From Brevibacterium antiquum CNRZ 918 (GTDB lineage Bacteria > Actinomycetota > Actinomycetes > Actinomycetales > Brevibacteriaceae), in contig NZ_FXZD01000002.1 in assembly GCF_900169145.1 (NCBI RefSeq), positions 434,001 through 498,000 on the forward strand: a stretch of 64,000 nt of DNA, given 5' to 3'. Below, piece after piece: positions 1 through 8,181 of this stretch; position 1 is the stretch's first letter, and the number at the start of each line of letters is the position of its first letter. Made by a program: the position numbers and the translations under genes. The notes below the pieces were generated by a model that had not been told where the DNA came from, ran no database searches, and worked only from the letters and a program-made list of their open reading frames with translations.

Positions 1-493
1 CATGACGAGCGATCTCCGTGGTGAGATGGCACAGGATCCACCGGACATTCATGACGAAGTCCTTGGGCATCCAGGGATTGCCCGGCATCGGAACCACGGT
101 GCCCAGATCGGTTCCATTGACTGCGACAGCCTGACGAGCCAACTCGATTTCGGCGATGCGCTTCTCAAAAATCACCACCACCTCGGCGATGTCGAGGTCG
201 GGAACCGCTGAACCATCGAACATTCCATCGAGTCCGAGCCCGTCGTTGATCGTCGGATACTCCTCTTCATCGATGTATCGCTCGGGCTCCTTCACCTGCA
301 GCAGCCACCCGTTGAGGACCTGCGCCGCATGGGCCAGCAGACCCGCGATGCTCAACGGGCTCGTGGTCGGAGTGCTGCGAGCCTGTTCATCGGTGAGGTC
401 GAGGGCCGTGAGCTTGAGCTGCGTGCACTGCTGCTCGAGGTAGGTGAACAGCGCGTCGGCTTCGGTCGTGACTGATGCGGCGAAGAATGCCAT
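1..493 (-). CDS. DinB-like/DUF664 family protein (3' end outside window)
   Basis: The reading frame is open from an ATG at 493 to the window edge, so about 164 residues are visible and the C-terminus is missing. An AGGAG ribosome site lies 5 bases before the ATG. The protein starts MAFFAASVTTEADALF and later shows a long-helix pattern with V-R-W-I-L-C-H-L-T-x-E-I-A-R-H, which resembles the C-terminal helix of the DUF664/DinB four-helix-bundle superfamily. Members are metal-binding and often act as thiol-dependent transferases; the substrate here is unknown. It is divergent from the WYL regulator at 582, with a shared inverted repeat between them, so that regulator probably controls it. Confidence 0.65.
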   Translation of the reverse strand, partial: MAFFAASVTTEADALFTYLEQQCTQLKLTALDLTDEQARSTPTTSPLSIAGLLAHAAQVLNGWLLQVKEPERYIDEEEYPTINDGLGLDGMFDGSAVPDLDIAEVVVIFEKRIAEIELARQAVAVNGTDLGTVVPMPGNPWMPKDFVMNVRWILCHLTTEIARH

Positions 494-561
494 GAGAACT
501 CCTGATCGTGTGTCGTCGATCCGGTCATCCCCGGATCACTGATACCAGTGTCTCCAGCAAT

Positions 562-580
562 GCGGACATATAATGTCCGC
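562..580. promoter_or_regulatory. Perfect operator overlapping the -10 box of a divergent promoter
   Basis: GCGGACAT-ATA-ATGTCCGC is a perfect 8-bp inverted repeat with a 3-bp spacer. It contains a consensus TATAAT (569-574), placed 7 bases before the ATG at 582. Protein binding here would cover the regulator's own promoter, and probably that of the DinB-like gene. The operator role is inferred from symmetry and position. Confidence 0.7.
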
Positions 581-581
581 T

Positions 582-1580
582 ATGACCGTTGAATCTCGCC
601 TGCTCTCCCTCTTGGGGATGCTCGCCGCGGGACGGACCTACACCGCGGGTGAGCTGGGCGCACACTTCGGTGTCACCCCACGCTCGGTTCGTCGCGATAT
701 CGCGAGCCTGCGGGAACTCGGCTATGTCATCGAATCCCTCCCCGGAGCGACCGGCGGATACCGCGCCCACTCGCGCACAGTCCTGCCTCCACTGCAGCTG
801 CAGACCGGTGAAGCGCTGGCCACGGCCGTCGGTCTGTCCCTGCTCAACGGAGCCGGGCTGAGCACGACTGATGCGGAGTCGGCCACCGCGAAGCTGCGCA
901 CAATGCTGCCTCCGGTCATGCACAAGACGATCGGAGACATCAGCACGGCGGTGTCCGTCCTCCCTGGTCACGAACCCGGAGTCGACATGACAGCGGTGAT
1001 GACGACCACCTCGGCGATCGCGTCGAGAAACGTCCTCACGTTCGCCCATGAGAAACGACGCCCCACCAGATCCGAGACGAGATCCGAGACGACGCAACGC
1101 CGGGTGGAGCCGGTGCGCATGGTCGTCCTCGGCGGGCACTGGTACCTCTACGGCTGGGATCTCACCCGCAGCGATTGGCGAGTCTTCCGCCTCGACCGGA
1201 TGAGTGAGATTCACGAAACGACGTTCGCCTTCGCCCCCAGGGACCATCCCGACGCCGAGGTGGCCGTGAGTTCCGCTGTCACCACCGCTGCGTACCGCCA
1301 CACGGTGATCCTGGAGGTCGATGCCACCGTGGCCGAGACCAAGGCCTGGTTCCCGACAAGGACAGCGACGATTACGAATTCCGGCGACGGTGCCCGCGTG
1401 GAATTCGGGGTCGAGGACCTGGCGTGGGCGGCAGTGATCACGGCAGCGACTCCCGTGGACTTCCGGGTCATCGAGCCACCGGAACTGCTGGATGCACTGC
1501 GCGATCTGGGACAGCGGGCGGCCCAAGTGAGCAGAACCGGCAGTACGGAAATGGTGGCAGCCGAACGGAGCGAGCAGTGA
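582..1580 (+). CDS. WYL-domain HTH transcriptional regulator (YafY-like)
   Basis: A 332-residue protein. Residues about 5-60 form a winged HTH (LLSLLGMLAAGRTYTAGELG, then SVRRDIASLRELGYVI). A WYL ligand-sensing domain follows, with the W-Y-L core in HWYLYGWD near residue 186, and then a C-terminal WCX-like region. An earlier in-frame ATG at 573 lies inside the palindrome and the -10 box; the ATG at 582 sits 7 bases after TATAAT and suits a leaderless transcript, so I chose it. Such regulators often sit beside and control a DinB-like gene, as here. The ligand is unknown. Confidence 0.85.
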   Translation: MTVESRLLSLLGMLAAGRTYTAGELGAHFGVTPRSVRRDIASLRELGYVIESLPGATGGYRAHSRTVLPPLQLQTGEALATAVGLSLLNGAGLSTTDAESATAKLRTMLPPVMHKTIGDISTAVSVLPGHEPGVDMTAVMTTTSAIASRNVLTFAHEKRRPTRSETRSETTQRRVEPVRMVVLGGHWYLYGWDLTRSDWRVFRLDRMSEIHETTFAFAPRDHPDAEVAVSSAVTTAAYRHTVILEVDATVAETKAWFPTRTATITNSGDGARVEFGVEDLAWAAVITAATPVDFRVIEPPELLDALRDLGQRAAQVSRTGSTEMVAAERSEQ

Positions 1581-1683
1581 TGTGCGCCCGGATTCGAAGC
1601 ACAGCCGGTCTCGGGGTGCGGCGGCGGTGACCGTGGGATGTCCTGTGGATGATACGGGAATGAACGAATCAGGACCGAGCCAA

Positions 1684-1689
1684 TATACT
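1684..1689 (+). promoter_or_regulatory. -10 box of a leaderless promoter for the Usp gene
   Basis: TATACT is followed by 7 bases and then the ATG at 1697. There is no ribosome-binding site, so transcription probably begins at the start codon. Confidence 0.55.
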
Positions 1690-1696
1690 TGTTGTT

Positions 1697-2086
1697 ATGA
1701 CGATTCTCATTGGCTATCTTCCTGCTCCTGAGGGTGAGGCGGCTCTGCGCGCGGGCTTCGCAGAGGCCAAACTTCGGTCGAGCAATGCTGTCGTGATCAA
1801 CTCCCAACGACGCGGAGCCAGTGGAACCCCGACCGAGATCGACCAAGACGTCATCGACCGCATCGTCTCTCTCGGCAAGGATTCAGACGTCGAAGTTGAG
1901 GTGCTCCAGCCCGACCATGAGGACGACCTGCCGGGAACGCTCAACGAACTCGTCGAAGAGCACGACGCCCAGCTCATCGTCATCGGACTGCGCAAACGCT
2001 CGGCGATCGGCAAGTTCATCCTCGGCTCACAGGCACAGCGGATCCTGCTCGAGGCAGAGGTCCCTGTCCTCACTGCCAAGGCCTGA
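1697..2086 (+). CDS. Universal stress protein (UspA family)
   Basis: A 129-residue single Usp domain. The N-terminal strand MTILIGYLPAPEGEAAL and the C-terminal segment VIGLRKRSAIGKFILGSQAQ, then RILLEAEVPVL, match the family fold. In the nucleotide-binding signature G-2x-G-9x-G-S/T the second glycine is replaced by lysine (GLRK), while the final GS is kept, so ATP binding is uncertain. The gene ends 2 bases before the converging dehydrogenase gene, with no room for a terminator. The likely role is stress tolerance; the target is unknown. Confidence 0.85.
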   Translation: MTILIGYLPAPEGEAALRAGFAEAKLRSSNAVVINSQRRGASGTPTEIDQDVIDRIVSLGKDSDVEVEVLQPDHEDDLPGTLNELVEEHDAQLIVIGLRKRSAIGKFILGSQAQRILLEAEVPVLTAKA

Positions 2087-2088
2087 GC

Positions 2089-5073
2089 TCAGCCCCTCGC
2101 TGTATTAGCGGCTGGGTTCGAGACCCAACCCCAGGCGAGCAGCTCCGGCAATGACACGCCCTGGGCGTTGCTGAGGTCGGCGATCTGAGTGCGGCAGGAA
2201 TAGCCATCGGCGAGAACGACCCGCGTCCGGTCACCATCGCCTTCAACGGCTCCCGTCCCGGCAGCTCCACCAGCCCCAACCGCATTCGGGGTCCGGTCAC
2301 GCAGTGCCTCCTGCTCGCGCAACGCCGGCAGCAGAGCCACTTCGGCCACGGCGACCGAGGTCTCATAGTGGCCCTCTTCGACGCCGAAGTTTCCGGCCAG
2401 ACCGCAGCAGCCGCCCAGGAACTTCGAGGCGGCACCGGTTCTGGCCAGGAGTTCCTTGTCTGCGGCGTTGCCGAAGATCGCCGACTGATGACAGTGCGGC
2501 TGGACCAGAGCCTCGACCCCGTCCAGGCGCGGAAGTTCGGCGCCGACGCTGAGCAGGTATTGGGCGAAGGTCTGCACACGTGCCGCGACCCGGGCCGAGG
2601 CCTCATTCGCCAAGAGCTTCTGCGAATCGTCCTTCAGAGTCGCCAGGCATGAGGGTTCGACCCCGATGATCGGCACATCCCCGGTGGCATCGAGCGCGCT
2701 GATCGTCTGACCCAGATTCGCCTTCGCCGCGTCGAGCTGCCCGGTTGAGATCAGCGGCAGGCCACAGCACACGGTCTGGTCGATGACGCGCACGGTGACA
2801 CCCGCGCGCTCGAGCACGGCCACGGCGGCCTCGAGGATGCGCGGTGCGAAATGATTCGACCACGAATCGGCGAACAGAACGACTTCGCGTGTCTTCGTCC
2901 CGGCCCCCACCTCGGCGGGGGTGGAGCCTGAGGTCTTCCACCACTTGCGGAAGGTCGTGGCCGCGAACTGGGGGATGGACCTGCGGACATCGATCCCGGC
3001 CATCTTCTTGGCCACGCTCGTCAGCCCAGGCAGCCCCGAGAAACGGTTGATCACCGGCGCCAGGGGAGTGATGGCGCGCGCCAGCTGCGGGAGGAACCCG
3101 AGCGAATAGTGCTTCATCGGGCGCAGCCTGCCCTTATAGGACTGGTAGAGAACCTCGGCCTTATACGTGGACATGTCCGTCCCCGTCGGGCACTCGGTGC
3201 CGCAGGCCTTGCAGGACAGGCAGAGATCGAGGGCGTCAGCGACCTCGGGGGACTGCCATGAGGAATCGAGGAGATCCCCGGACACCATCTCCTGCAGCAC
3301 CCTGGCACGACCACGGGTGGAATGCCGTTCATCGCGGGTGGCCTGGTAGGACGGGCACATGACGCCACCGCTGTCGGCGGAATCGGCGCGGCATTTGCCG
3401 ACACCGGTGCACCGATGCACGGCCGAGGCGAACCCAGCGGACTCACCCTCGTAGCTCATCGCCAAACTGCCGGGCAGCTCCTCCCGCAGCGGCAGCTGGG
3501 TCAGTCGCAGCGACTCGGTCAGCGCATCGGGATCGACGATGACACCCGGATTGAGCAGATACTGCGGGTCGAAGAGCTCCTTGACCTCCTTGAACAGATC
3601 GAGCACCGCCGGCGGATAGACGAGACGCAGCAGCTCGGACCGAGCCCGACCATCCCCATGCTCACCGGAGACGGACCCGCCGTAGCGGGCCACAAGCTTC
3701 GTCGCAGCGACCATGAACGTCCGCATCACCTCCGGACCGTCGGGATCCTCGAGCGGAAAGTCCACCCGCATGTGCAGGCACCCGTCACCGAAGTGCCCGT
3801 AGGGAATTCCCCACAGCCCATGCTCGGTGAGCAGTTCCATGAGATCACGCAGGTAGTCGCCGAGGTTGTCCACCGGAACCGCAGAATCCTCCCACCCGGC
3901 GTGGGCGTCACGACCATCCGGCGTCCGCGACACGAGACCGGCGCCATCGGCGCGGATCCCCCAGATCTCGGCGGCGGCCTGGGCACCCAGCACGGCAGAG
4001 TCCAAGGCAGCAGACTCCCGGATCAGTCGTTTCGTCTCATCCACCAGCTCGGCTTCGTCCTCGCCGGTGAGCTCAACCACGAGCCAGCCGGCGCCCTCGG
4101 GCAGACGGGGGACAGCCTCGGCGCCCTTGGTCTCGATGACCCGATCGAGCATGCGCTTGTCGAGGCCCTCGCAGGCCGCAACCGGAAAGCCCTTGAGCAG
4201 GGGAGCGTCGTGTGCGGCCGCGACCATGTCCTCATATCCGAGCACCACTGCCGCGGTGTTGTCGGGGTCTTTGACCAGACGCATCTTCGCGGCAAGGACG
4301 ATGCCCCAGGTGCCTTCGGATCCGGCGAAGGCCCGACGCAGGTCGAAGTCGTTCTCCGGCAGCAGGGATTCGAGTCCATATCCGGAGACCTGGCGAGAGA
4401 AGGTGCCCAGATTCGTCCGGATGGTGCCCAGCTGCCCGGCGACGAGTTCGTGCAGGCGCGGGAACGTCTCTGAGGAGTCAATGTCGTCGAGGGTGACGAC
4501 GGTGCCGTCGACGAGCATGACGACCAGGGCGAGGATGTTGTCGCCGGTGCGACCGTAGCCCAGCGCACGTGGTCCGCAGGCGTTGTTGCCGATCATTCCG
4601 CCGATCGTGCAGCGCGTGTGGGTGGAGGGGTCTGGGCCGAAGCGCAGTCCGTGGGGTCGTGCCTGCGCCTGCAGGTGGGCGTGGATGCATCCGGCTTGGA
4701 CCCAGGCCGACTGTGCGTCGGGGTCGAGTGAGAGGACCTCATTCATATGGCGGGAGAAGTCGAGGATGATGCCTGTGCTGATCGCATTCCCGGCGATCGA
4801 GGTGCCGGCCCCGCGGCTGGTGATGGGAACACCCAGTCGACGTGCGACTGCCAGTGTGGATGAGACGTCTGCTTCGTCGTGCGGGAACACGATGGCCTGC
4901 GGAACCAGGCGGAACAGGGACGCATCCGAGGTATAGGCGGCACGATCGGTGTCATCGACGCTGAAATCACGCACGCCCGCAGTCCTCAGCTCGGTTGAGA
5001 GAACATCGGCGAGGGACATCTCTGTCTCCGCAGACGTTCGACGTGCACCAGTGCTATGAACCGAAGTCGTCAT
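2089..5073 (-). CDS. FAD- and 4Fe-4S-binding 2-hydroxyacid dehydrogenase (YdiJ-like fusion)
   Basis: A 994-residue fusion of a GlcD-like and a GlcF-like half. The FAD_binding_4 domain (about residues 30-260, with SRGAGTSIAGNA and GGMIGNNACGPRALGYGRTG) is followed by an FAD-oxidase C-terminal domain. Next come cysteine clusters for 4Fe-4S centres (CTGVGKC, CLSCKACGTECPTG near residue 630) and two CCG repeats (VCCGLPLIS, GGCCGLAGNFG). Length and order match bacterial D-2-hydroxyglutarate or D-lactate dehydrogenases of the YdiJ type, which pass electrons to the quinone pool. I prefer the ATG at 5073 over a GTG at 5094 because it lies 6 bases after CACAAT. Substrate unproven; it has no partner genes nearby. 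Confidence 0.85.
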   Translation of the reverse strand: MTTSVHSTGARRTSAETEMSLADVLSTELRTAGVRDFSVDDTDRAAYTSDASLFRLVPQAIVFPHDEADVSSTLAVARRLGVPITSRGAGTSIAGNAISTGIILDFSRHMNEVLSLDPDAQSAWVQAGCIHAHLQAQARPHGLRFGPDPSTHTRCTIGGMIGNNACGPRALGYGRTGDNILALVVMLVDGTVVTLDDIDSSETFPRLHELVAGQLGTIRTNLGTFSRQVSGYGLESLLPENDFDLRRAFAGSEGTWGIVLAAKMRLVKDPDNTAAVVLGYEDMVAAAHDAPLLKGFPVAACEGLDKRMLDRVIETKGAEAVPRLPEGAGWLVVELTGEDEAELVDETKRLIRESAALDSAVLGAQAAAEIWGIRADGAGLVSRTPDGRDAHAGWEDSAVPVDNLGDYLRDLMELLTEHGLWGIPYGHFGDGCLHMRVDFPLEDPDGPEVMRTFMVAATKLVARYGGSVSGEHGDGRARSELLRLVYPPAVLDLFKEVKELFDPQYLLNPGVIVDPDALTESLRLTQLPLREELPGSLAMSYEGESAGFASAVHRCTGVGKCRADSADSGGVMCPSYQATRDERHSTRGRARVLQEMVSGDLLDSSWQSPEVADALDLCLSCKACGTECPTGTDMSTYKAEVLYQSYKGRLRPMKHYSLGFLPQLARAITPLAPVINRFSGLPGLTSVAKKMAGIDVRRSIPQFAATTFRKWWKTSGSTPAEVGAGTKTREVVLFADSWSNHFAPRILEAAVAVLERAGVTVRVIDQTVCCGLPLISTGQLDAAKANLGQTISALDATGDVPIIGVEPSCLATLKDDSQKLLANEASARVAARVQTFAQYLLSVGAELPRLDGVEALVQPHCHQSAIFGNAADKELLARTGAASKFLGGCCGLAGNFGVEEGHYETSVAVAEVALLPALREQEALRDRTPNAVGAGGAAGTGAVEGDGDRTRVVLADGYSCRTQIADLSNAQGVSLPELLAWGWVSNPAANTARG

Positions 5074-5248
5074 GTTCGCATTGTGCCACTTCACGTATGC
5101 CCCGTGTACTCCCCGCGCTCGGCGTGGGACAGTGCCGACTCCGGACAGAGCAGACCGACGTACAGAGGGCAGGAGGGAGCCGGGATGTTATTGAACTGTT
5201 ATAAAACAGGACCGGGACAGTGCCTTCTCTTCTGTAATTCGGGAATTA

Positions 5249-5277
5249 TTGGATTATTGTCATATGCATGGTATTTA
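5249..5277 (+). promoter_or_regulatory. Candidate promoter for the small HTH gene
   Basis: TTGGAT, 17 bases, TATTTA, within an AT-rich stretch (about 5180-5300). An A/G-rich ribosome site (AAGGGAAG) follows just before the ATG at 5334. Confidence 0.4.
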
Positions 5278-5333
5278 ATGGAACTACACCATTAGCTGGC
5301 ATCGAGCCAGAGTCGTAAGCAAGGGAAGAAACC

Positions 5334-5591
5334 ATGTCGCGTCGAGCCCGTGAATTAACAGTTGACCAGACAGCCTTAGTTGGTGCAGTCCGGAAGGTTT
5401 CTCGTCAACGAGCAAAAATCAACACCGATTACGTGATGGCGATTCTTCGTGCCCGTGAAGAGGGTGCGACCTTCGGTTCCATCGCCGAAGCGGCAGGCAC
5501 CTCATCGCAGGCGGTGCAGGAGATCGTGCGTCGGCATGGGCAGGTCCAGCGCCCCGATGCCGCCAAGTCCGTTCCAGCTCCCGCAAAATAA
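5334..5591 (+). CDS. Small helix-turn-helix protein
   Basis: An 85-residue basic protein beginning MSRRARELTVDQTALV. Residues about 45-68 (GATFGSIAEAAGTSSQAVQE) look like a helix-turn-helix of the kind that asks whether a site is bound before a second helix inserts. I do not recognise a named family, and no effector domain is present. It has its own promoter region and is followed by two strong hairpins, so it is probably monocistronic. It could be a small transcription factor or a nucleoid-associated protein. Confidence 0.7.
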   Translation: MSRRARELTVDQTALVGAVRKVSRQRAKINTDYVMAILRAREEGATFGSIAEAAGTSSQAVQEIVRRHGQVQRPDAAKSVPAPAK

Positions 5592-5599
5592 GGCCAAAA

Positions 5600-5618
5600 G
5601 GGTGCCGTGGAGGCACCC
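5600..5618 (+). terminator. Stem-loop after the small HTH gene
   Basis: GGGTGCC-gtgga-GGCACCC forms a 7-bp perfect stem with a 5-base loop, 9 bases after the stop codon. No U-run follows. Confidence 0.55.
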
Positions 5619-5634
5619 GAGCGCTGCAGGTCGA

Positions 5635-5696
5635 CCGAGGTGGGACAAGCGGCCCGCGCATCACAATGAGGTGATCAGCGCGGGCGCCCACCTCGG
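5635..5696. terminator. Nested three-tier hairpin
   Basis: Three perfect stems lie inside each other: CCGAGGTGGG/CCCACCTCGG (5635-5644 with 5687-5696), GCCCGCGC/GCGCGGGC (5652-5659 with 5678-5685) and ATCAC/GTGAT (5660-5664 with 5671-5675). The structure would be very stable in either strand. It may be a bidirectional terminator or part of a structured RNA. The outer stem contains a close relative of the over-represented CACCTCGGCG motif. Confidence 0.65.
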
Positions 5697-6020
5697 GCGT
5701 TGAGTCATGTGTGAAGTCATTCGTTTTATCACTATCTGATAACAAGACCTCTTTATTGTGGAAATCATGTGAAGAGCGTGCATGCGACATTAATGGAGCG
5801 ATTGCACTCGGGTAATGAAGACTCGTTCTGAATGCGAACGAATGTGATCGAAAAGTTTGCTTTCGGATCATCGATTTCTGTTCCCTGCAACGAGGCGCAG
5901 TCGGTCGAATTCTCCGTGGCAGTCGACCCTGACAGAGCGCCTGAGCGGCTTAGATACAAGAAGTACACACTCGCATCTGTATTGCAGTGTTGTTACACGA
6001 GGCGGTTGGCGAGGGCCGAC
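5697..6020. other. Low-GC intergenic region without recognised genes
   Basis: About 320 bases that are visibly AT-richer than the flanks. I found no convincing ORF with a ribosome site, no tRNA, and no terminator other than the upstream hairpins. It could hold promoter elements for the phosphatase gene, a small RNA, or decayed DNA. Confidence 0.4.
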
Positions 6021-6026
6021 TAGAGT
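6021..6026 (+). promoter_or_regulatory. -10 box of a leaderless promoter for the IMPase-like gene
   Basis: TAGAGT is followed by 6 bases (tgaacc) and then the ATG at 6033. There is no purine-rich ribosome site. Confidence 0.55.
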
Positions 6027-6032
6027 TGAACC

Positions 6033-6998
6033 ATGAGCTCCGAGACAAACCTTCTGCCCAGTGATGTCAGTGAACTTCCCCTGATCCGGATCGCCTCGGA
6101 TCTGGCCACGATGGCGTGGGAGCAGATGGTGGCCTGGCGCAGTTCCCTCGGTGCACAGCTTGACGCCTCCGTGGTGGACACGAAGACCTCACCCAATGAC
6201 CTCGTGACTCTCGCAGATGCGCAGATCGAATCACTGGTCCGCGGCTACCTGACGAAGGTTCGACCCGCTGACATCATGGTCGGCGAAGAGGGCGCCCCAG
6301 CGCTGGACCCCACCGGCTTCTTCGACACCCAGCTTCTGAGCCGACTCAACTGCTTTGATCCCGGCAGCAATGATCTGCTCGATATGAGCGACCATGGTCA
6401 GCCCCTGGAATGGCACGTCGATCCCATCGACGGCACCGTCAACTATGTGCGCAACATCGAACACTATGCGTTCTCCGTCGGCGTCTGTGAGGCAGGCGAA
6501 GACCATGGCCGAGGACTGGGCGAGGAAGGATGGCTCATCGGACTCGTCGCATCCCCTGGGCTGAATGCCACGTGGCTCGGTGCGAAGGGTCAGGGCTCCT
6601 ACCGCGTCGAGGGACAGCTGTCCGAGGCTCGAGGGTCGACGCTGGCCATCCCCGCTCGACGGCTGTACGGCACACCAGCCGGACTCTCCGGAAGACTGCT
6701 GGCAACCGGCTTCGCCTACACCGGGGACAATCGCGGTCCGCAGCTGGCGAAGCTGCTGACCCTCATGGACGGCTACGACGACATTCGTCGCTGCGGATCG
6801 GCGGCCATTGACCTGTGCATGCTCGCAGAAGGCAAGGTCAACAGCTATGCCGAACGAGGCCTGGGGATCTATGACTATGCCGGCGGCGGAGTCATTGCCG
6901 CCGAGGCCGGCGCTTCTGTGCACCGCGGTGGATCCGGTGGCCCCACGGCTGCCGCAGAATCCGAGCAGGAAGCGCGACGACTCATCGCCTCGATCTGA
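6033..6998 (+). CDS. Inositol monophosphatase family phosphatase
   Basis: A 321-residue protein with the metal-binding motifs of the Mg2+-dependent phosphatase family: GEEG (about residue 84) and DPIDGTVNYVRN (about residue 130). The second motif, usually W-D-x-A-A-G, is present as YDYAGGG near the C-terminus, keeping the aspartate. Family members dephosphorylate inositol phosphates, histidinol phosphate, PAP or fructose-1,6-bisphosphate; the substrate cannot be read from this sequence. It is slightly longer than the usual 260-290 residues because of insertions around residues 90-125. The gene is monocistronic. Confidence 0.85.
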   Translation: MSSETNLLPSDVSELPLIRIASDLATMAWEQMVAWRSSLGAQLDASVVDTKTSPNDLVTLADAQIESLVRGYLTKVRPADIMVGEEGAPALDPTGFFDTQLLSRLNCFDPGSNDLLDMSDHGQPLEWHVDPIDGTVNYVRNIEHYAFSVGVCEAGEDHGRGLGEEGWLIGLVASPGLNATWLGAKGQGSYRVEGQLSEARGSTLAIPARRLYGTPAGLSGRLLATGFAYTGDNRGPQLAKLLTLMDGYDDIRRCGSAAIDLCMLAEGKVNSYAERGLGIYDYAGGGVIAAEAGASVHRGGSGGPTAAAESEQEARRLIASI

Positions 6999-7086
6999 CA
7001 GGCCCCTATCTGACAGGTCGATACGGCTGACTACTTCCGCCGTGAATGTGAGAAGAATAATGTTAGATTACTGTCACGTATTGTGT

Positions 7087-7105
7087 GAAGCTTAGGCTAA
7101 GCTAA
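7087..7105. promoter_or_regulatory. DtxR/IdeR-type iron box
   Basis: GAAGCTTAGGCTAAGCTAA matches the 19-bp consensus TWAGGTTAGSCTAACCTWA at about 16 positions and has a symmetric AGCTTAG-G-CTAAGCT core. It lies 54 bases before the siderophore-binding lipoprotein gene, as expected for Fe2+-dependent repression. Confidence 0.8.
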
Positions 7106-7158
7106 TTCACGGTTCGTATTCATCTGACATCAATGACATCTGCAGGAAGTAGATCACC

Positions 7159-8151
7159 ATGGTTTCGTCTCGCCTCCGTCTCAGCGCCCTGGCCGGCGTG
7201 GTCGCACTCGCTCTAGCCGGATGTGGCCAAGCTGCCGCCGAGGACACCGGCGCCGACGCCGATTCGAGCAGCACCATCGACATCGAAGACAACAACGGAA
7301 CGCAGACCGTGGTGAGTCCTCCCACCTCGGTGGTCGCCACGGACAACCGCACCTTCGAGACCCTGGACGCCTGGGACATCGAACTCAGCGCCGCCGCGGT
7401 CTCCCTGATGTCCGAGGACCTCAGCTACACGAAGGACGACTCGGTCCTCGACCTCGGCTCGCACCGCGAACCCGACCTGGAGAAGATCGTCGAGGCCAAG
7501 CCGGACCTCGTCATCAATGGCCAGCGATTCGCGCAATTCCACGACGACCTCGCGAAGCTAGCGCCCGAGGCCACGGTGCTCGAGCTCGATCCTCGCGACG
7601 GCGAGGACTTCGGATCGGAACTCAAGCGCCAGACGACCGTCCTGGGTGAAGTCTTCGGCAAACAGGACGAGGCGAAGAAGATCATCGACGACTACGACGC
7701 CTCGGTGAAACGAGCCAAGGCGGCCTATGACAGCAGTGACACGGCCATGGGCCTCATCACCTCGGCGGGTGACATCGGCTATTCCGCACCCTCGACCGGA
7801 CGCACCGTCGGACCGGTCTTCGACGCCCTCGGTCTCAGTCCTGCCCTTGAAGTCGAGGCGAGCAGCGAAGATCACCAGGGAGATGACATCTCGGTCGAAG
7901 CCATCGCAGACTCCAAACCCGATCTCATGGTCGTCATGGATCGCGATGCCTCATTCGCACCCGAGGAGCGCGATGAAGGCTCGGCGCCCGCTGCCGAAGT
8001 CCTCGAGGACTCCGAAGCGCTCAAGGACGTTCCCGCGATCAAGGACGACAAGATCGTCTACTTCCCGCAGGACACCTACCTCAACGAAGGAATTCAGACC
8101 TACACCGAGTTCTACAACTCCTTCGCAGACAAGCTCGAAGAGCAGAAGTAG
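7159..8151 (+). CDS. Ferric-siderophore ABC transporter, substrate-binding lipoprotein
   Basis: A 330-residue protein with a lipoprotein signal ending LALAGC (cysteine near residue 21), so it is anchored outside the membrane. It has the class III periplasmic binding fold of the FepB/FhuD/FatB group, seen in VATDNRTFETLDAWDI, KPDLVINGQRFAQ and KPDLMVVMDRDASFA. A ribosome site (AGGAAG) precedes the ATG. It is the first gene of a four-gene importer operon under the iron box. No siderophore biosynthesis genes are in the window, so the ligand may be a xenosiderophore or a siderophore made elsewhere in the genome. Confidence 0.92.
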   Translation: MVSSRLRLSALAGVVALALAGCGQAAAEDTGADADSSSTIDIEDNNGTQTVVSPPTSVVATDNRTFETLDAWDIELSAAAVSLMSEDLSYTKDDSVLDLGSHREPDLEKIVEAKPDLVINGQRFAQFHDDLAKLAPEATVLELDPRDGEDFGSELKRQTTVLGEVFGKQDEAKKIIDDYDASVKRAKAAYDSSDTAMGLITSAGDIGYSAPSTGRTVGPVFDALGLSPALEVEASSEDHQGDDISVEAIADSKPDLMVVMDRDASFAPEERDEGSAPAAEVLEDSEALKDVPAIKDDKIVYFPQDTYLNEGIQTYTEFYNSFADKLEEQK

Positions 8152-8181
8152 TGATTCCCAGCTGTAATTGAGATCGAGAGT

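Noticed and set aside
2100-2130. tRNA-like T-arm pattern (GGTTCGAGACCCAACC)
   Set aside because: It lies within the conserved C-terminus of the FAD/Fe-S dehydrogenase and has no accompanying anticodon or acceptor stem.
5832-6023. 63-codon plus-strand ORF in the low-GC gap
   Set aside because: No ribosome site, no promoter spacing, no recognisable features, and it runs into the promoter of the next gene.
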